Shown here: positions 35,016 to 45,951 of the stretch, piece by piece
Layout: the number at the start of each line of letters is the position of its first letter
How positions within the stretch are numbered: position 1 is the stretch's first letter
NCBI GenBank assembly: GCA_902778645.1
Contig: CACYYO010000008.1
Span: forward strand, 1 to 50,100
Reading direction: 5' to 3'
DNA: 50,100 bases
From: an uncultured Rhodospirillales bacterium
GTDB taxonomy: Bacteria > Pseudomonadota > Alphaproteobacteria > RF32 > CAG-239
Notes under the pieces: generated by a model
Told to the model about the DNA's origin: nothing
Database searches by the model: none
What the model saw: only the letters and a program-made list of their open reading frames with translations
Position numbers and translations under genes: made by a program

Positions 35016-36002
35016 ATGACTGAAGTTTGGATTGTTCTGGTTGTTTTGGCAATTTTATATATTCTCAAAGGGGTGATTATTATCCAGCAAGCCGAATCGG
35101 TGATTGTTGAGCGATTGGGTAAATATGAGCGTGAGCTCGAACCGGGGTTGAATTTTATTTTTCCGATTTTTGAGGCGGCGCGCCCGATTGCGTGGAAGAT
35201 GACCTATAAAGATGCAGCAGGACACAGCTATTCTCGTGTTGAGGAGCGTGTTAAAATCGATTTACGTGAGTCGGTTTATGATTTCCCCAGACAAAATGTG
35301 ATTACCAAAGATAATGTGACGATAAGCATTAATGCCTTGCTCTATTTTCAGATTGTTAATGCCAAAAGTGCGGTTTATGAGATTCAGAATTTGCCGGAAG
35401 CCATCGAAAAATTAACGCAAACAACTTTGCGTAATTTGGTCGGTGCAATCGACTTAGATGAGGCTCTTGTCTCTCGTGATAAAATAAATCATGAATTACG
35501 GGCAATTTTAGATGAGGCAACCAATAAATGGGGGGTTAAAGTCAATCGTGTTGAGTTGCAAGATATTATTCCGCCGGCAGATATTCAACAAGCCATGGAA
35601 AAACAAATGAAAGCCGAGCGTGAGCGTCGTGCGACGATTTTGGAAGCAGAAGGTATGAAAAAGTCGGCTATTTTGAAAGCAGAAGGGCAAAAAGAGGCTG
35701 AAATTAACCGTGCGGAGGGTGAAAAACAATCAGCTATCCTGCGTGCGGAAGGTGCGGCAGAAGCACGAATTAAAAATGCTAATGCAGAGGCTGAAGCAAT
35801 TCGGGCTATCAGCGATGCTATTGCTAAAAACGGACAGCCGGATAAATACCTGATTGCGATGAAATATCTTGAAACCTTAAAAGAGATTGCTGATGGCAAT
35901 GACAACAAGATTGTTTATATGCCGTATGAAGCAACCGGTATTTTAAGCTCGATTGACGGGATTAAGCAGATGCTGGTTCGCGATGAGAAAGTTGCGAAAT
36001 AG
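35016..36002 (+). CDS. SPFH-domain slipin/QmcA-like protein
   Basis: 328 residues: one N-terminal TM helix (VWIVLVVLAILYILKGVIII), the SPFH/band-7 domain (ESVIVERLGKYERELEPGLNF to PPADIQQAM), then an Ala/Glu/Lys coiled coil with repeated LKAEGQKEAEI-type heptads. It oligomerises at the inner membrane and scaffolds proteases or channels in the family. Operon with nfeD; RBS AAAGGAA. Confidence 0.92.
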   Translation: MTEVWIVLVVLAILYILKGVIIIQQAESVIVERLGKYERELEPGLNFIFPIFEAARPIAWKMTYKDAAGHSYSRVEERVKIDLRESVYDFPRQNVITKDNVTISINALLYFQIVNAKSAVYEIQNLPEAIEKLTQTTLRNLVGAIDLDEALVSRDKINHELRAILDEATNKWGVKVNRVELQDIIPPADIQQAMEKQMKAERERRATILEAEGMKKSAILKAEGQKEAEINRAEGEKQSAILRAEGAAEARIKNANAEAEAIRAISDAIAKNGQPDKYLIAMKYLETLKEIADGNDNKIVYMPYEATGILSSIDGIKQMLVRDEKVAK

Positions 36003-36017
36003 GTTGGTCTTTTTTAT

Positions 36018-36055
36018 AAAAAAACTCCCTCAAGTCAGGTTTGGGGGAGTTTTTT
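36018..36055. terminator. bidirectional terminator
   Basis: AAAAACTCCC-TCAA / TTTGGGGGAGTTTTTT between convergent slipin and typA genes. Confidence 0.88.
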
Positions 36056-36079
36056 GTTTAAGTATTCGTAGCGATATTT

Positions 36080-37900
36080 TTATTCAATCACTTCCGGTCG
36101 GGAGCGTTTGCGTGCCAGAGAATCCAGAATTCGTTTACGCAGGCGCAAGGTTTTCGGTGTGACTTCCAGCAATTCATCATCTTGGATATAAGATAAGGCT
36201 TGCTCCAACGATAATTTGCGTGGCGGAATGAGGTCAATTGCCTCGTCCTTGCCGGCGGCGCGGATGTTGGTTAATTGCTTGGATTTACAGCAGTTAACCT
36301 CCAAATCATTGGATTTGGTGTGCTCGCCGATAATCATTCCCGCATAAACAGGAACATTTGGATCAATGAACATCGGACCGCGGTCTTGTAATTTCCAAAG
36401 AGAATAGGCTATTGCTGTGCCGTTTTCAGCCGAAATCAGCACACCGTTGCGGCGACCCATCATATCACCTTTGTAGGGCTCATAGTCTTTGAAAATACGG
36501 TTCATAACGCCGGTTCCGCGTGTGTCGGTTAAAAACTCGGAGTGATAACCGATTAAGCCGCGAGACGGCGCATTGAAAATCAATCGGACTTTGTTACCGA
36601 GTTGAGACGGAATCATCTCAACCAATTCGGCACGTTTTTGCCCGAGTTTTTCAACAACGGTGCCGGAGAATTCTTCATCAACATCAATCACGACTTCTTC
36701 AACCGGCTCTAAGAGATTGCCGTTTTTATCCTTTTTCATTAAAACTTTCGGACGAGAAATGGAAAGCTCAAAGCCTTCGCGGCGCATGGTTTCAATCAAA
36801 ACACCGAGTTGTAATTCGCCGCGACCGGCAACTTCAAAAGAATCAGTTTGGTCGGTACGGGAAATCTTGAGGGCAATGTTGCCTTCAGCCTCTTTGCATA
36901 ATCTGTCCCAAATCATACGAGAGGTGACTTTGTCGCCTTCGCGTCCGGCAAGCGGCGAATCGTTAATCGAGAAAGTCATCGCCAAGGTTGGCGGGTCAAT
37001 CGGCTGGGCATGAATAGCTTCTTCAACACTGAAATCGCATAAGGTATCTGCCACAGTTCCTTTAACGACGCCGGCAACAGCCACAATATCTCCGGCATGA
37101 GCAACATCTAAAGAAATACGGTCCAAGCCTTGATAAGCCAGAATTTTGCTGATACGAACGCGCTCTAATTCTTGGTTTTCACCATTTAAAACTTTAACCG
37201 TATCATTAACGTGCAGAGTACCGGATTGAATTTTTCCGGTTAACAGACGACCGATAAATTTGTTGGCTTCCAATGTGGTGGCAAGCATCTTAAATGGTGC
37301 ATCCGGCTCACAATTCGGTTCGGGAACATAAGATAAAATTAACTCAAATAACGGGGTTAAGTCTTTCTTGTCATCCGTCATTTCCTTAACAGCCCAGCCG
37401 TTACGTCCCGAAGCGTATAAAACAGGGAAGTCCAGTTGTTCATCATTGGCATTCAGGCTGACAAACAAGTCAAAAATCTCGTCCAAGACCTCATCAACGC
37501 GAGCGTCCGGTTTGTCGGCTTTGTTAATGACGACAATTGGTTTTAAGCCGATTTTGAGGGCTTTTCCTAACACAAATTTGGTTTGCGGCATCGGTCCTTC
37601 AGAGGCGTCAACCAATAAGACGACACCGTCGACCATAGACAAGATACGTTCAACCTCACCACCAAAGTCAGCGTGGCCCGGTGTGTCAACAATATTAATA
37701 TGTGTGCCGTGCCAATCAACGGATGTACATTTTGAGAGAATCGTAATTCCTCTCTCTCTTTCCAAATCATTACTATCCATCACACATTCGGCAACTTTTT
37801 GATTGTCTCGAAACGTGCCGCTTTGTCTTAACAGCCCGTCCACAAGTGTCGTTTTACCGTGGTCGACGTGGGCTATAATGGCAATATTCCTCATCTGCAT
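36080..37900 (-). CDS. typA: ribosome-associated GTPase TypA/BipA
   Basis: 606 residues, EF-G-like translational GTPase involved in 50S assembly and stress growth. G1 [11 protein letters not shown]2/G3 region RERGITI and [13 protein letters not shown]4 NKADK, and the C-terminal TypA-specific domain ([22 protein letters not shown]). The RBS AGGAAAG lies about 10 bases before the ATG and is part of the arm of the palindrome at 37905-38012. Confidence 0.97.
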   Translation of the reverse strand: MQMRNIAIIAHVDHGKTTLVDGLLRQSGTFRDNQKVAECVMDSNDLERERGITILSKCTSVDWHGTHINIVDTPGHADFGGEVERILSMVDGVVLLVDASEGPMPQTKFVLGKALKIGLKPIVVINKADKPDARVDEVLDEIFDLFVSLNANDEQLDFPVLYASGRNGWAVKEMTDDKKDLTPLFELILSYVPEPNCEPDAPFKMLATTLEANKFIGRLLTGKIQSGTLHVNDTVKVLNGENQELERVRISKILAYQGLDRISLDVAHAGDIVAVAGVVKGTVADTLCDFSVEEAIHAQPIDPPTLAMTFSINDSPLAGREGDKVTSRMIWDRLCKEAEGNIALKISRTDQTDSFEVAGRGELQLGVLIETMRREGFELSISRPKVLMKKDKNGNLLEPVEEVVIDVDEEFSGTVVEKLGQKRAELVEMIPSQLGNKVRLIFNAPSRGLIGYHSEFLTDTRGTGVMNRIFKDYEPYKGDMMGRRNGVLISAENGTAIAYSLWKLQDRGPMFIDPNVPVYAGMIIGEHTKSNDLEVNCCKSKQLTNIRAAGKDEAIDLIPPRKLSLEQALSYIQDDELLEVTPKTLRLRKRILDSLARKRSRPEVIE

Positions 37901-37904
37901 TTTT

Positions 37905-38012
37905 GTTTTCTTTCCTAAATAGTCATCATGCTAGGGATTTTCTCGCTAGCGTAGCTAGTTGTACGCGGCGCTCGAAAATTCCGTCGCAGCATAACCATTT
38001 ATGAAAGAAAAC
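37905..38012. repeat. long imperfect palindrome in the typA 5' leader (R1 type)
   Basis: GTTTTCTTTC (37905-37914) and GAAAGAAAAC (38003-38012) are exact inverted copies; inside are ATGCT/AGCAT, GGGATTTTC (37934) / GAAAATTCC (37974), and the centre GCGTA-gctagttg-TACGC (37949-37966). On the minus-strand transcript the 3' arm includes the typA Shine-Dalgarno bases, so the hairpin could mask it. Confidence 0.75.
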
Positions 38013-38130
38013 GGTTAGGAACAGGAACTCGAGTGTCGTGGTTTTGTGATTAATCAAAATTCGCCTTACAATAGCAACTTGATTTTAAATATCAAGCCTT
38101 TATCGCATAAAAAATGCAAAAAAAATAACT

Positions 38131-38164
38131 AAAAGAGGCTGAAGTGATTTCAGCCTCTTTTTTA
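38131..38164. terminator. terminator hairpin downstream of ferredoxin gene
   Basis: AAAGAGGCTGAA-gtga-TTTCAGCCTCTTTTTT. Between the ferredoxin and typA genes, both on the minus strand; A/T tracts on both sides suggest it can act in either direction. Confidence 0.8.
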
Positions 38165-38198
38165 TTCCCCTCACCTTAATCCTTCTTGCCTTCGGCTT

Positions 38199-38311
38199 CG
38201 GTCACTTGTTTTCTAAATTCGCGTCGAGGCACTATCGTTTCTCGCTCATATAAGAAAACTTCGCCTGTCGTTAAAAATTGCTCATTCAAGAGCAATTTTT
38301 TTCCTCCAGCC
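38199..38311 (-). repeat. dispersed repeat R2, copy 1
   Basis: About 112 bp, near-identical to 46220-46331 except in two variable blocks. Contains GTTTTCT (38208) / AGAAAAC (38253) and a strong hairpin AAAAATTGCTC-attcaa-GAGCAATTTTT (38273-38300). In copy 2 the hairpin tip is a different but again self-complementary sequence. Given on the minus strand because it lies downstream of the ferredoxin gene in that sense. No coding potential seen. Confidence 0.75.
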
Positions 38312-38341
38312 CCAAAGGGGCGAGGAAAAGGTTGTTATTGA

Positions 38342-38581
38342 TTAGTCGTTTGCGTTCGGGCAGACTTTTGCTTGCTCTGCGTTGAACTTAACAGTTGCTT
38401 CGTCAGCTTCATCCTCAGGTGAAATTGCGCTAACCGGGCATTCAGAAATGCAAACACCGCAAGAGATGCATACATCAGGATCTACAACTAATTGAGAATC
38501 ACATTCATGGAAAGCATCAACCGGGCATACACCAGCACAGGTTTTGCATTTGATGCAAGAATCATTAACAACTGAAACCAT
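38342..38581 (-). CDS. 2[4Fe-4S] ferredoxin
   Basis: 79 residues with two clusters: C9/C12/C15 plus C19 (CIKCKTCAGVCP) and C38/C41/C44 plus C48 (CISCGVCISECP). Low-potential electron carrier. The acidic C-terminal tail (EDEADEATVKF) and an extra Cys near the end resemble clostridial-type ferredoxins with a short extension. Monocistronic, with the R2 repeat and a terminator downstream. Confidence 0.93.
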   Translation of the reverse strand: MVSVVNDSCIKCKTCAGVCPVDAFHECDSQLVVDPDVCISCGVCISECPVSAISPEDEADEATVKFNAEQAKVCPNAND

Positions 38582-38666
38582 TTTATTTAACTCCTAAAAA
38601 ATTTATAGACAACATCGCTAATCTAACGGGATTTTATATAAAATCAAGTAAAATTTTGCGCGTGCT

Positions 38667-38698
38667 CTTGCGCTGGGGATTTTCAACCTCTATATAAG
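38667..38698 (+). promoter_or_regulatory. candidate RpoH (sigma-32) promoter of htpG
   Basis: CTTG, 18 bp, TCTATATAAG, close to the alphaproteobacterial heat-shock consensus CTTG-N17/18-CYTATNTNNG, about 115 bp before htpG. The groES upstream region has a similar element with the same spacing. Confidence 0.5.
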
Positions 38699-38815
38699 TA
38701 GTAAAGAGGTGTTGTTATGCAACCGGTTTGTGGATGCCCTCGAGCATGACGAAGAGAGAGCACAAAGCTACCCGAATAGAAAAAAGGTGGCGTAAAAATA
38801 ATAAAGGAGCAAATG

Positions 38816-40669
38816 ATGAGTAGAAAAATCAGTTTTAAAGCGGAAGTCGGTAAGTTATTGGATATTATGATTAACTCTATTTATTCGGAGCGGCAGATTT
38901 TTTTGCGTGAGTTAATTTCTAATGCCAGTGATGCGTGTGATAAATTACGTTATGTTTGCTTGACAAATCCGGAAATAGCCAAGAAAACTTCCGGTGAGAT
39001 GAAAATTAAAATTATTCCGAATGTTGAAGAAAAAACGCTGACGATTGAGGACAACGGAATCGGTATGAATAAAGATGATTTAATCAGTCATCTGGGGACA
39101 ATTGCCAAGTCCGGAACAGCTGATTTTGTTAAAAACATGAAGGATAACGGCTCGGCAGCAGAGCTTATTGGACAATTCGGGGTCGGTTTTTACTCGGCTT
39201 TTATGGTTGCCGAGAAAGTTGAAGTGACGACTAAAAAAGCAGGAGAAGATCAAGCTTACAAGTGGGTTTCTAACGGTGTCGGCGGTTTTGAAATTGACGA
39301 GACCGATAAAAAGACAAATGGGACGTCTATCAAGCTGTTTTTGAAAGATGATGCTAAGGAATTTTTGGACAGTATTTATTTACGGCAGATTGTCCGCCTG
39401 TATTCAGACCATATTGATTATCCGATTGTTTTGGATTTAGGCAAAGCCGGTGAAGAGACGGTGAATACGGGTTCGGCTTTGTGGGCAAAAAACAAGGCGG
39501 AAATAACCCAAGACCAGTACAAAGAGTTTTATCATCACATTTCTAAAAACTTTGATGATCCGTGGCTGACGCTACATTTTAAGGCAGAGGGGAATATCGA
39601 ATATACCGGTTTGCTGTTTGTTCCGAGCGAGCAGCCCTATGATTTGTTCCAACCGGATAAAAAGCAAGGATTGAAGCTTTATGTCAACAAGGTCTTTATC
39701 TCGGATAAAGTTGAGGAGTTGTTGCCAACGTATTTGCGCTTTGTGAAAGGGGTGATTGATTCGGCAGATTTGTCTTTGAACCTGTCACGAGAGATGTTGC
39801 AGCAAAGTCCGCTGATTGCTAAAATCAAGCAAGGGACAGTTTCTCGCTTGCTGAAAGAGCTCAAAAAGCGTAGCGAAAATGCTGAGGATTATCAGAAATT
39901 TTGGAATGCGTTCGGAGCGGCTTTCAAAGAAGGTATTTATGAAGACTTTACAAATCGGAATGAAGTTGCTGAGTTGTCTCGTTTTGCCTCGACAAACGAT
40001 GAAGAAAAATTGACATCATTAGATGAGTATATTTCTCGTATGAAAGATGGGCAAAAATCGATTTATTACATCACCGGCGATGATGTCTCGACCTTGCGGA
40101 ATAATCCGCAGTTGGAGGCGTTTAAGGCAAAGGGCGTTGAGGTTTTGCTCTTAACCGATCCGATCGATGAGTTTTGGCCACAAGTGTTGACAAGTTATAA
40201 AGAAAAAACAATCAAGCATGTTTCTCAGGCAGATGAAGATTTGAAAGTTGAGCGGACGGAACCTAAAGCCGAAGAGGGTTCGCTTGATAAGTTGATAAAA
40301 TTTATGGCGGAAACACTTAAAAGTGAAGTTGGAAAAGTCGAAAGCACGGATAAACTCACCAAGAGTCCGGTCAGCCTGACGGTTGAGGACGGACAGATGA
40401 GCATTCACTTAGAGCGCTTAATGCGCAATCATCAGCAGCAAACGGCTTTTGCCAGCACACGAATCTTAGAGATTAACCCATATCATCCGCTGATTATTAA
40501 ATTGAGTGAGATGATTCATGATGATGGACAAAAATCAAAGATTGAAGAAGTGTCGAAGTTGCTCTTGGATCAGGCTAAAATTGCTGAGGGTGAAGTGGTG
40601 ACGAATCCGTCTTTTTACACAGAAAAAATGGGGGAATATCTGCTAGTTGGTTTAAAATCAGCCTCGTGA
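38816..40669 (+). CDS. htpG: chaperone HtpG (Hsp90)
   Basis: 617 residues. GHKL ATPase N-terminal domain: LISNASDACDKLR, DNGIGMNKDDL, GQFGVGFYSAFMV; middle domain with SRE-MLQ catalytic segment (LNLSREMLQQSPLI); C-terminal dimerisation domain (ILEINPYHPLI). Two adjacent ATGs (38813, 38816); the second has the better spacing to GGAG. Likely heat-regulated through the RpoH-like element upstream. Confidence 0.96.
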   Translation: MSRKISFKAEVGKLLDIMINSIYSERQIFLRELISNASDACDKLRYVCLTNPEIAKKTSGEMKIKIIPNVEEKTLTIEDNGIGMNKDDLISHLGTIAKSGTADFVKNMKDNGSAAELIGQFGVGFYSAFMVAEKVEVTTKKAGEDQAYKWVSNGVGGFEIDETDKKTNGTSIKLFLKDDAKEFLDSIYLRQIVRLYSDHIDYPIVLDLGKAGEETVNTGSALWAKNKAEITQDQYKEFYHHISKNFDDPWLTLHFKAEGNIEYTGLLFVPSEQPYDLFQPDKKQGLKLYVNKVFISDKVEELLPTYLRFVKGVIDSADLSLNLSREMLQQSPLIAKIKQGTVSRLLKELKKRSENAEDYQKFWNAFGAAFKEGIYEDFTNRNEVAELSRFASTNDEEKLTSLDEYISRMKDGQKSIYYITGDDVSTLRNNPQLEAFKAKGVEVLLLTDPIDEFWPQVLTSYKEKTIKHVSQADEDLKVERTEPKAEEGSLDKLIKFMAETLKSEVGKVESTDKLTKSPVSLTVEDGQMSIHLERLMRNHQQQTAFASTRILEINPYHPLIIKLSEMIHDDGQKSKIEEVSKLLLDQAKIAEGEVVTNPSFYTEKMGEYLLVGLKSAS

Positions 40670-40700
40670 AAAAGTTAACTCTTTTTTAATAAAAAAGTTG

Positions 40701-40729
40701 TTGACGCAGGGCTGGAAATGTGATATAAA
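40701..40729 (+). promoter_or_regulatory. strong sigma-70-like promoter
   Basis: TTGACG, exactly 17 bp, TATAAA. The predicted start is near 40736, leaving a leader of only about 15 nt before the small ORF at 40751. It drives a predicted transcript of about 250 nt ending at the terminator 40964-40988. Confidence 0.6.
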
Positions 40730-40750
40730 ATTAGACAGAAAAATATAATT

Positions 40751-40864
40751 ATGGAAACAATTCTTAACGTCGTCTCGACGGCTTGGATTGTCTTTGCAGC
40801 TGTAGTTGTTGTTGTGTGCGCGTTTGCACCCAGCAAAAACTCGGTTGAGGCAATGGAGCATTAG
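40751..40864 (+). CDS. small single-TM protein, 37 residues
   Basis: ATG to TAG; one hydrophobic helix (TAWIVFAAVVVVVCAFA) followed by a short polar tail (PSKNSVEAMEH). Topology recalls tiny membrane subunits such as CcoQ, but no oxidase genes are near, so that is not claimed. Good promoter immediately upstream and a terminator 100 bp downstream support expression; the SD is absent. The 3' 100 nt form structured RNA (GGTAGC/GCTACC, AAGAGG/CCTCTT), so the locus may instead be mainly an sRNA. Confidence 0.5.
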   Translation: METILNVVSTAWIVFAAVVVVVCAFAPSKNSVEAMEH

Positions 40865-40963
40865 TCGAGACAGGGTAGCTTGAAGAACAGTAGGGCTACC
40901 ATAAGAGAGAAAAGACGAGCGAAGAGGCAGCGGTCCTCTTTTAGCTCAAGTGTTTAACCTCAT

Positions 40964-40988
40964 AGCGCCTTAACCGGCGCTTTTTTTT
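40964..40988 (+). terminator. rho-independent terminator
   Basis: AGCGCC-ttaacc-GGCGCT followed by T8. Ends the small-ORF transcript. Confidence 0.9.
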
Positions 40989-41090
40989 GTGTTTTTTAAG
41001 AAGAGTTTTAAATTTTCTTTGATTTTTCTTAATATAGGTGGTAGGTTTTGAAAATCATAAAAAGATTAGCTGATTAAAGAGAGGTTTTTG

Positions 41091-41771
41091 ATGCTTTATG
41101 TCGTTTGCGGATTTGTGTTGGGCTTTGTCGTTCCTTATATGGCGCGGCGGTTTGCTAAGTTTTCGCCGGCATCTCCGAGCGAATCGCTTTGGCGTTTAAT
41201 TGCGCCGGTTAAGTTGGTCGCTCGTGAAAAGCGGTGGAAGAATCTGCAATACCGAGAACTTTGTATTAATTATTTTTGGCGCAGTTTTGTATATGGGGTC
41301 GTGACGGCGGTTGTTTTTTGGTTGGCGGCCAAGCATTTCCATTCCTTAGGAATAGGTGGTGTCTTGTTGTTTTTCTGGGCATTGATTTTGTTAACGGAGA
41401 TTGATTATAAAACATATTTATTACCTGATGTCGTGACAGTCCCTTTACTTATCGGCGGCTTCGTTTTTGCCTGTTTTTGGGGGATATGGTTGGTTGCGGC
41501 AGAAAGCGCAATCGGTGCTGTCGTTGGATATGTTTTACCTGTGATTGCAGGGTTATTGATGGCATGGAAATATCCTGGTGCTTTCGGCGGGGGAGATGTC
41601 AAATTGTTAGCTGCTGTCGGGGCATGGCTCGGGGCAGAAGGTGTCATTTATGTTATTTTGCTGTCTTGTCTATTCTTCGGTGTATTCTATTATATTACAA
41701 AAAAGCGGGTTGGCGCTTTCGGACCGGCTATTTCATTGGCAACAATAATGGTTGCTTTTTTGATTTTCTAG
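41091..41771 (+). CDS. prepilin-type (A24) peptidase
   Basis: 226 residues, polytopic. The aspartate protease motifs of the family are present: EIDYKTYLLPD with the first Asp and FGGGDVKLLAAVGAWLG with the GxGD Asp. It cleaves leader peptides of type IV pilin-like proteins at the inner membrane. The N-terminal Cys motif of the methylase domain is lacking, so probably peptidase only. The ATG at 41091 has AGAGAGG upstream. No pilin gene is in the window. Confidence 0.85.
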   Translation: MLYVVCGFVLGFVVPYMARRFAKFSPASPSESLWRLIAPVKLVAREKRWKNLQYRELCINYFWRSFVYGVVTAVVFWLAAKHFHSLGIGGVLLFFWALILLTEIDYKTYLLPDVVTVPLLIGGFVFACFWGIWLVAAESAIGAVVGYVLPVIAGLLMAWKYPGAFGGGDVKLLAAVGAWLGAEGVIYVILLSCLFFGVFYYITKKRVGAFGPAISLATIMVAFLIF

Positions 41772-41811
41772 GTTAATATGAAAATATTATTACATAAAGG
41801 GGTGAAAAATA

Positions 41812-42525
41812 ATGAGGAAAGCTATTGAAACAGATAAACGTAAAATAAAAAAATTGGTTGAAGGTTCCAGTTTTGACTTGTTGATTTTATCTTTGATTAT
41901 TATCGATGCGGTGGCTTTGGGACTGATGGCATCTGATATCAGAAATATCGGTTTTGATAAAATTCTGTTTGTTTTAGATCGGTTGTGTATGGGCATTTTT
42001 GTGATTGAAATGCTGATGAAGATTTATGCCAACGGCTTAGATTTTTTCAAAAAAGGATGGAATGTTTTTGATTTTGTTGTTGTTTTTGTCTCCTCACTAC
42101 CTTTTGCCAATTATTTTATTATTTTGAGGACATTTCGTTTGTTCCGCGCTTTGCGTTATATTAATCGGTTTTCTCGTTTGAAGAATATTGTGAATTTGTT
42201 TATTGTGTTGTTGCCGAATTTTTTGGCGATGTTGGCTGTGTTTGCGGTATTCTTTTATGTCTTTTCGATTATTTCGGTATATTTGTTCGGTGGGGTATTT
42301 GTTGAGTTTTCGACGCTTTCTCATGCTGTTTTCACGATGTTACAGGTCTTTACACTTGACGGCTGGGCTTCAAATATTGCACGACCGGTCATGTCCGTAT
42401 TTCCGAATGCGTGGCTGTTCTTTGTGTCATTTGTTTTTATTTCGTTTTTAATTGTTATCAGTTTCGTGTTGAGTGCGTTTGCAGAGATAGCGGCAAGATT
42501 TTATGCCGGAAAGCTACAAAAATAG
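41812..42525 (+). CDS. one-domain voltage-gated cation channel (NaChBac-type)
   Basis: 237 residues, six TM helices. S4 has Arg every third residue (R106, R109, R112, R115, R119, R122). The pore loop reads FTLDGWASN with T181-L182-D183-G184-W185, where NaChBac/NavAb have TLESW. A Gly at the fourth filter position is reported for the native bacterial calcium channel CavMr, so Ca2+ permeation is possible. Tetramer in the inner membrane. RBS AAGGGG; 40 bp after the peptidase gene. Confidence 0.9.
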   Translation: MRKAIETDKRKIKKLVEGSSFDLLILSLIIIDAVALGLMASDIRNIGFDKILFVLDRLCMGIFVIEMLMKIYANGLDFFKKGWNVFDFVVVFVSSLPFANYFIILRTFRLFRALRYINRFSRLKNIVNLFIVLLPNFLAMLAVFAVFFYVFSIISVYLFGGVFVEFSTLSHAVFTMLQVFTLDGWASNIARPVMSVFPNAWLFFVSFVFISFLIVISFVLSAFAEIAARFYAGKLQK

Positions 42526-42540
42526 CCGTGTTAAAGTAAT

Positions 42541-42570
42541 AAAAAACCGCTCGTGTGGAGCGGTTTTTTA
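42541..42570. terminator. bidirectional terminator
   Basis: AAAAAACCGCTC / GAGCGGTTTTTT between the convergent channel and 199-residue protein genes. Confidence 0.9.
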
Positions 42571-42574
42571 TTGT

Positions 42575-43174
42575 TTAGAATTTGCAATCGGATATGCTCA
42601 GGGCATCAAGCAGTTCTTGGCAATTATCGGGAAAATAGATAAGTTCCGGATAGAGAAGCCATTGTTGTAAAACCAAGCGCAGGTTTTGGTTGCTTATGCC
42701 CTCGATTTCTGTTCGGTCCTGATTGAATCTCGTTTCTTCCAGGAGATTGTTGAGCATATTATGCTCTTCAATTTTGAGTCCTGCAGAGGGTCCGAAGAAT
42801 GTCGGATTTTGGAGCTCCTCGACAATCTTTTGCAGGTACCTGGTGACGACAGTTTCCGAATGGCCATTTTGGCGCCATTCTCTCAGACGGATTGAAATAC
42901 CGAGACAATTGAGACGTTTCAGCTCCTCGTCAGCTTCGGGCGAGGTTCCCTTAAGCAAGAAAAGGTTTTTATCCTGCAAGGTTCTGTTGAACAGCTGATA
43001 AAGTTCAGAATTCGTTGCGTAACGAACGTTTAAGGATGACATGAACTTGTTTACAGCTTTTTCCGGATAAACAATTTTGTTATCCAGCAAGTTGAGAATT
43101 TGTTCTTTCATATATTCAGCATAATTAAAATTAATAATTCTTTTGTGGGGAGGAAAGTAGCATTGTCGCTCCAT
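42575..43174 (-). CDS. cytoplasmic protein of unknown function
   Basis: 199 residues, mostly helical, no TM or signal peptide (YMKEQILNLLDNKIV, ELKRLNCLGISIRLREW). Not recognised. The start is uncertain: the frame begins at 43174, with an alternative ATG at 43111; neither has a good RBS. It is divergent from groES and shares a 118-bp intergenic region with it. Confidence 0.6.
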   Translation of the reverse strand: MERQCYFPPHKRIINFNYAEYMKEQILNLLDNKIVYPEKAVNKFMSSLNVRYATNSELYQLFNRTLQDKNLFLLKGTSPEADEELKRLNCLGISIRLREWRQNGHSETVVTRYLQKIVEELQNPTFFGPSAGLKIEEHNMLNNLLEETRFNQDRTEIEGISNQNLRLVLQQWLLYPELIYFPDNCQELLDALSISDCKF

Positions 43175-43218
43175 ATTGTCAAATAAAAAAAGAAAATATA
43201 ATTTTTTTTGCTCGACAA

Positions 43219-43251
43219 CTTGACTTTGGGTTTTCGGCTACCTAATTATTG
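43219..43251 (+). promoter_or_regulatory. candidate RpoH promoter of groES-groEL
   Basis: CTTG, 18 bp, CCTAATTATTG, about 42 bp before groES. Same spacing as the element in front of htpG. No CIRCE inverted repeat was seen here. Confidence 0.5.
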
Positions 43252-43292
43252 TAACAGAAATGATTAATACTTTATATTTAAGGAGCAGATAA

Positions 43293-45359
<2,067 letters not shown>

Positions 45360-45429
45360 AATGTGCAAGGTGGTTTTCTAGGGCAGGTTATATGTGTATA
45401 ATCTGCCTTTTTTATAATGAGGGTTACTG

Positions 45430-45813
45430 ATGACACAAGAAGAAGTTTTGCAAAAAATTAAAGAGCGCGAGGCGATGAAAATCGTGCGAGGACATCGTTT
45501 TGAGCAGGGGTCTAAAAGTGGTATTATTTATGTGTTGTTGGCTTTTTTTGCGTGTGTTATCGGTGTGCACAATTTTTATGCCGGTTATTATAAAAAGGGT
45601 ATGGTGCAACTTGTGTTAACGCTTCTTTCGCCGTTTATGATGTTTATCCCGTTACTGTTAGTCAGTTTGTGGGGAATGGGCGAGATGTTGTTTGTAAACA
45701 AAAGTGCAAACGGTGTCTCTTTTCGCGGCAATGTGTCTGTCATTTGGGGACTGAGACTGCTTGGTATTGGTGTTTTCTTGTATCAGGTGATGACAACAGA
45801 ATTGTTTTTGTAA
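45430..45813 (+). CDS. TM2-domain membrane protein
   Basis: 127 residues. Two paired hydrophobic helices around GVHNFYAGYYKKGMVQLVLTLL match the TM2 domain; an N-terminal charged helix precedes (EEVLQKIKEREAMKIV). A third hydrophobic segment lies near the C-terminus (IWGLRLLGIGVFLYQVM). Function of the family is unknown. Start ATG has TGAGGG upstream. Confidence 0.82.
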   Translation: MTQEEVLQKIKEREAMKIVRGHRFEQGSKSGIIYVLLAFFACVIGVHNFYAGYYKKGMVQLVLTLLSPFMMFIPLLLVSLWGMGEMLFVNKSANGVSFRGNVSVIWGLRLLGIGVFLYQVMTTELFL

Positions 45814-45876
45814 AAAGATAAAAAAAGTGCTTGCATTTAATTTTTTTTATGATATTTAGTATGTCGTTGATGCGAT

Positions 45877-45951
45877 GCGGGTATAGCTCAGGGGTAGAGC
45901 GCAACCTTGCCAAGGTTGATGTCGTGGGTCCGAATCCCATTGCCCGCTCCA
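45877..45951 (+). tRNA. trnG: tRNA-Gly (GCC anticodon)
   Basis: 75 nt with encoded CCA. Acceptor GCGGGTA/TGCCCGC, anticodon stem CAACC/GGTTG with loop TTGCCAA (anticodon 45909-45911), T-arm GTGGG-TCCGAAT-CCCAT. Followed by terminator AAAAAGCCTCC-tttat-GGAGGCTTTTT. Confidence 0.95.

Noticed and set aside
37368..37802. 144-codon plus-strand ORF inside typA
   Set aside because: Shadow frame of typA with no RBS or recognisable domain.
40873..40988. SRP RNA or 6S RNA
   Set aside because: The conserved SRP GGAAGCAG-type loop and the long 6S open helix are absent.
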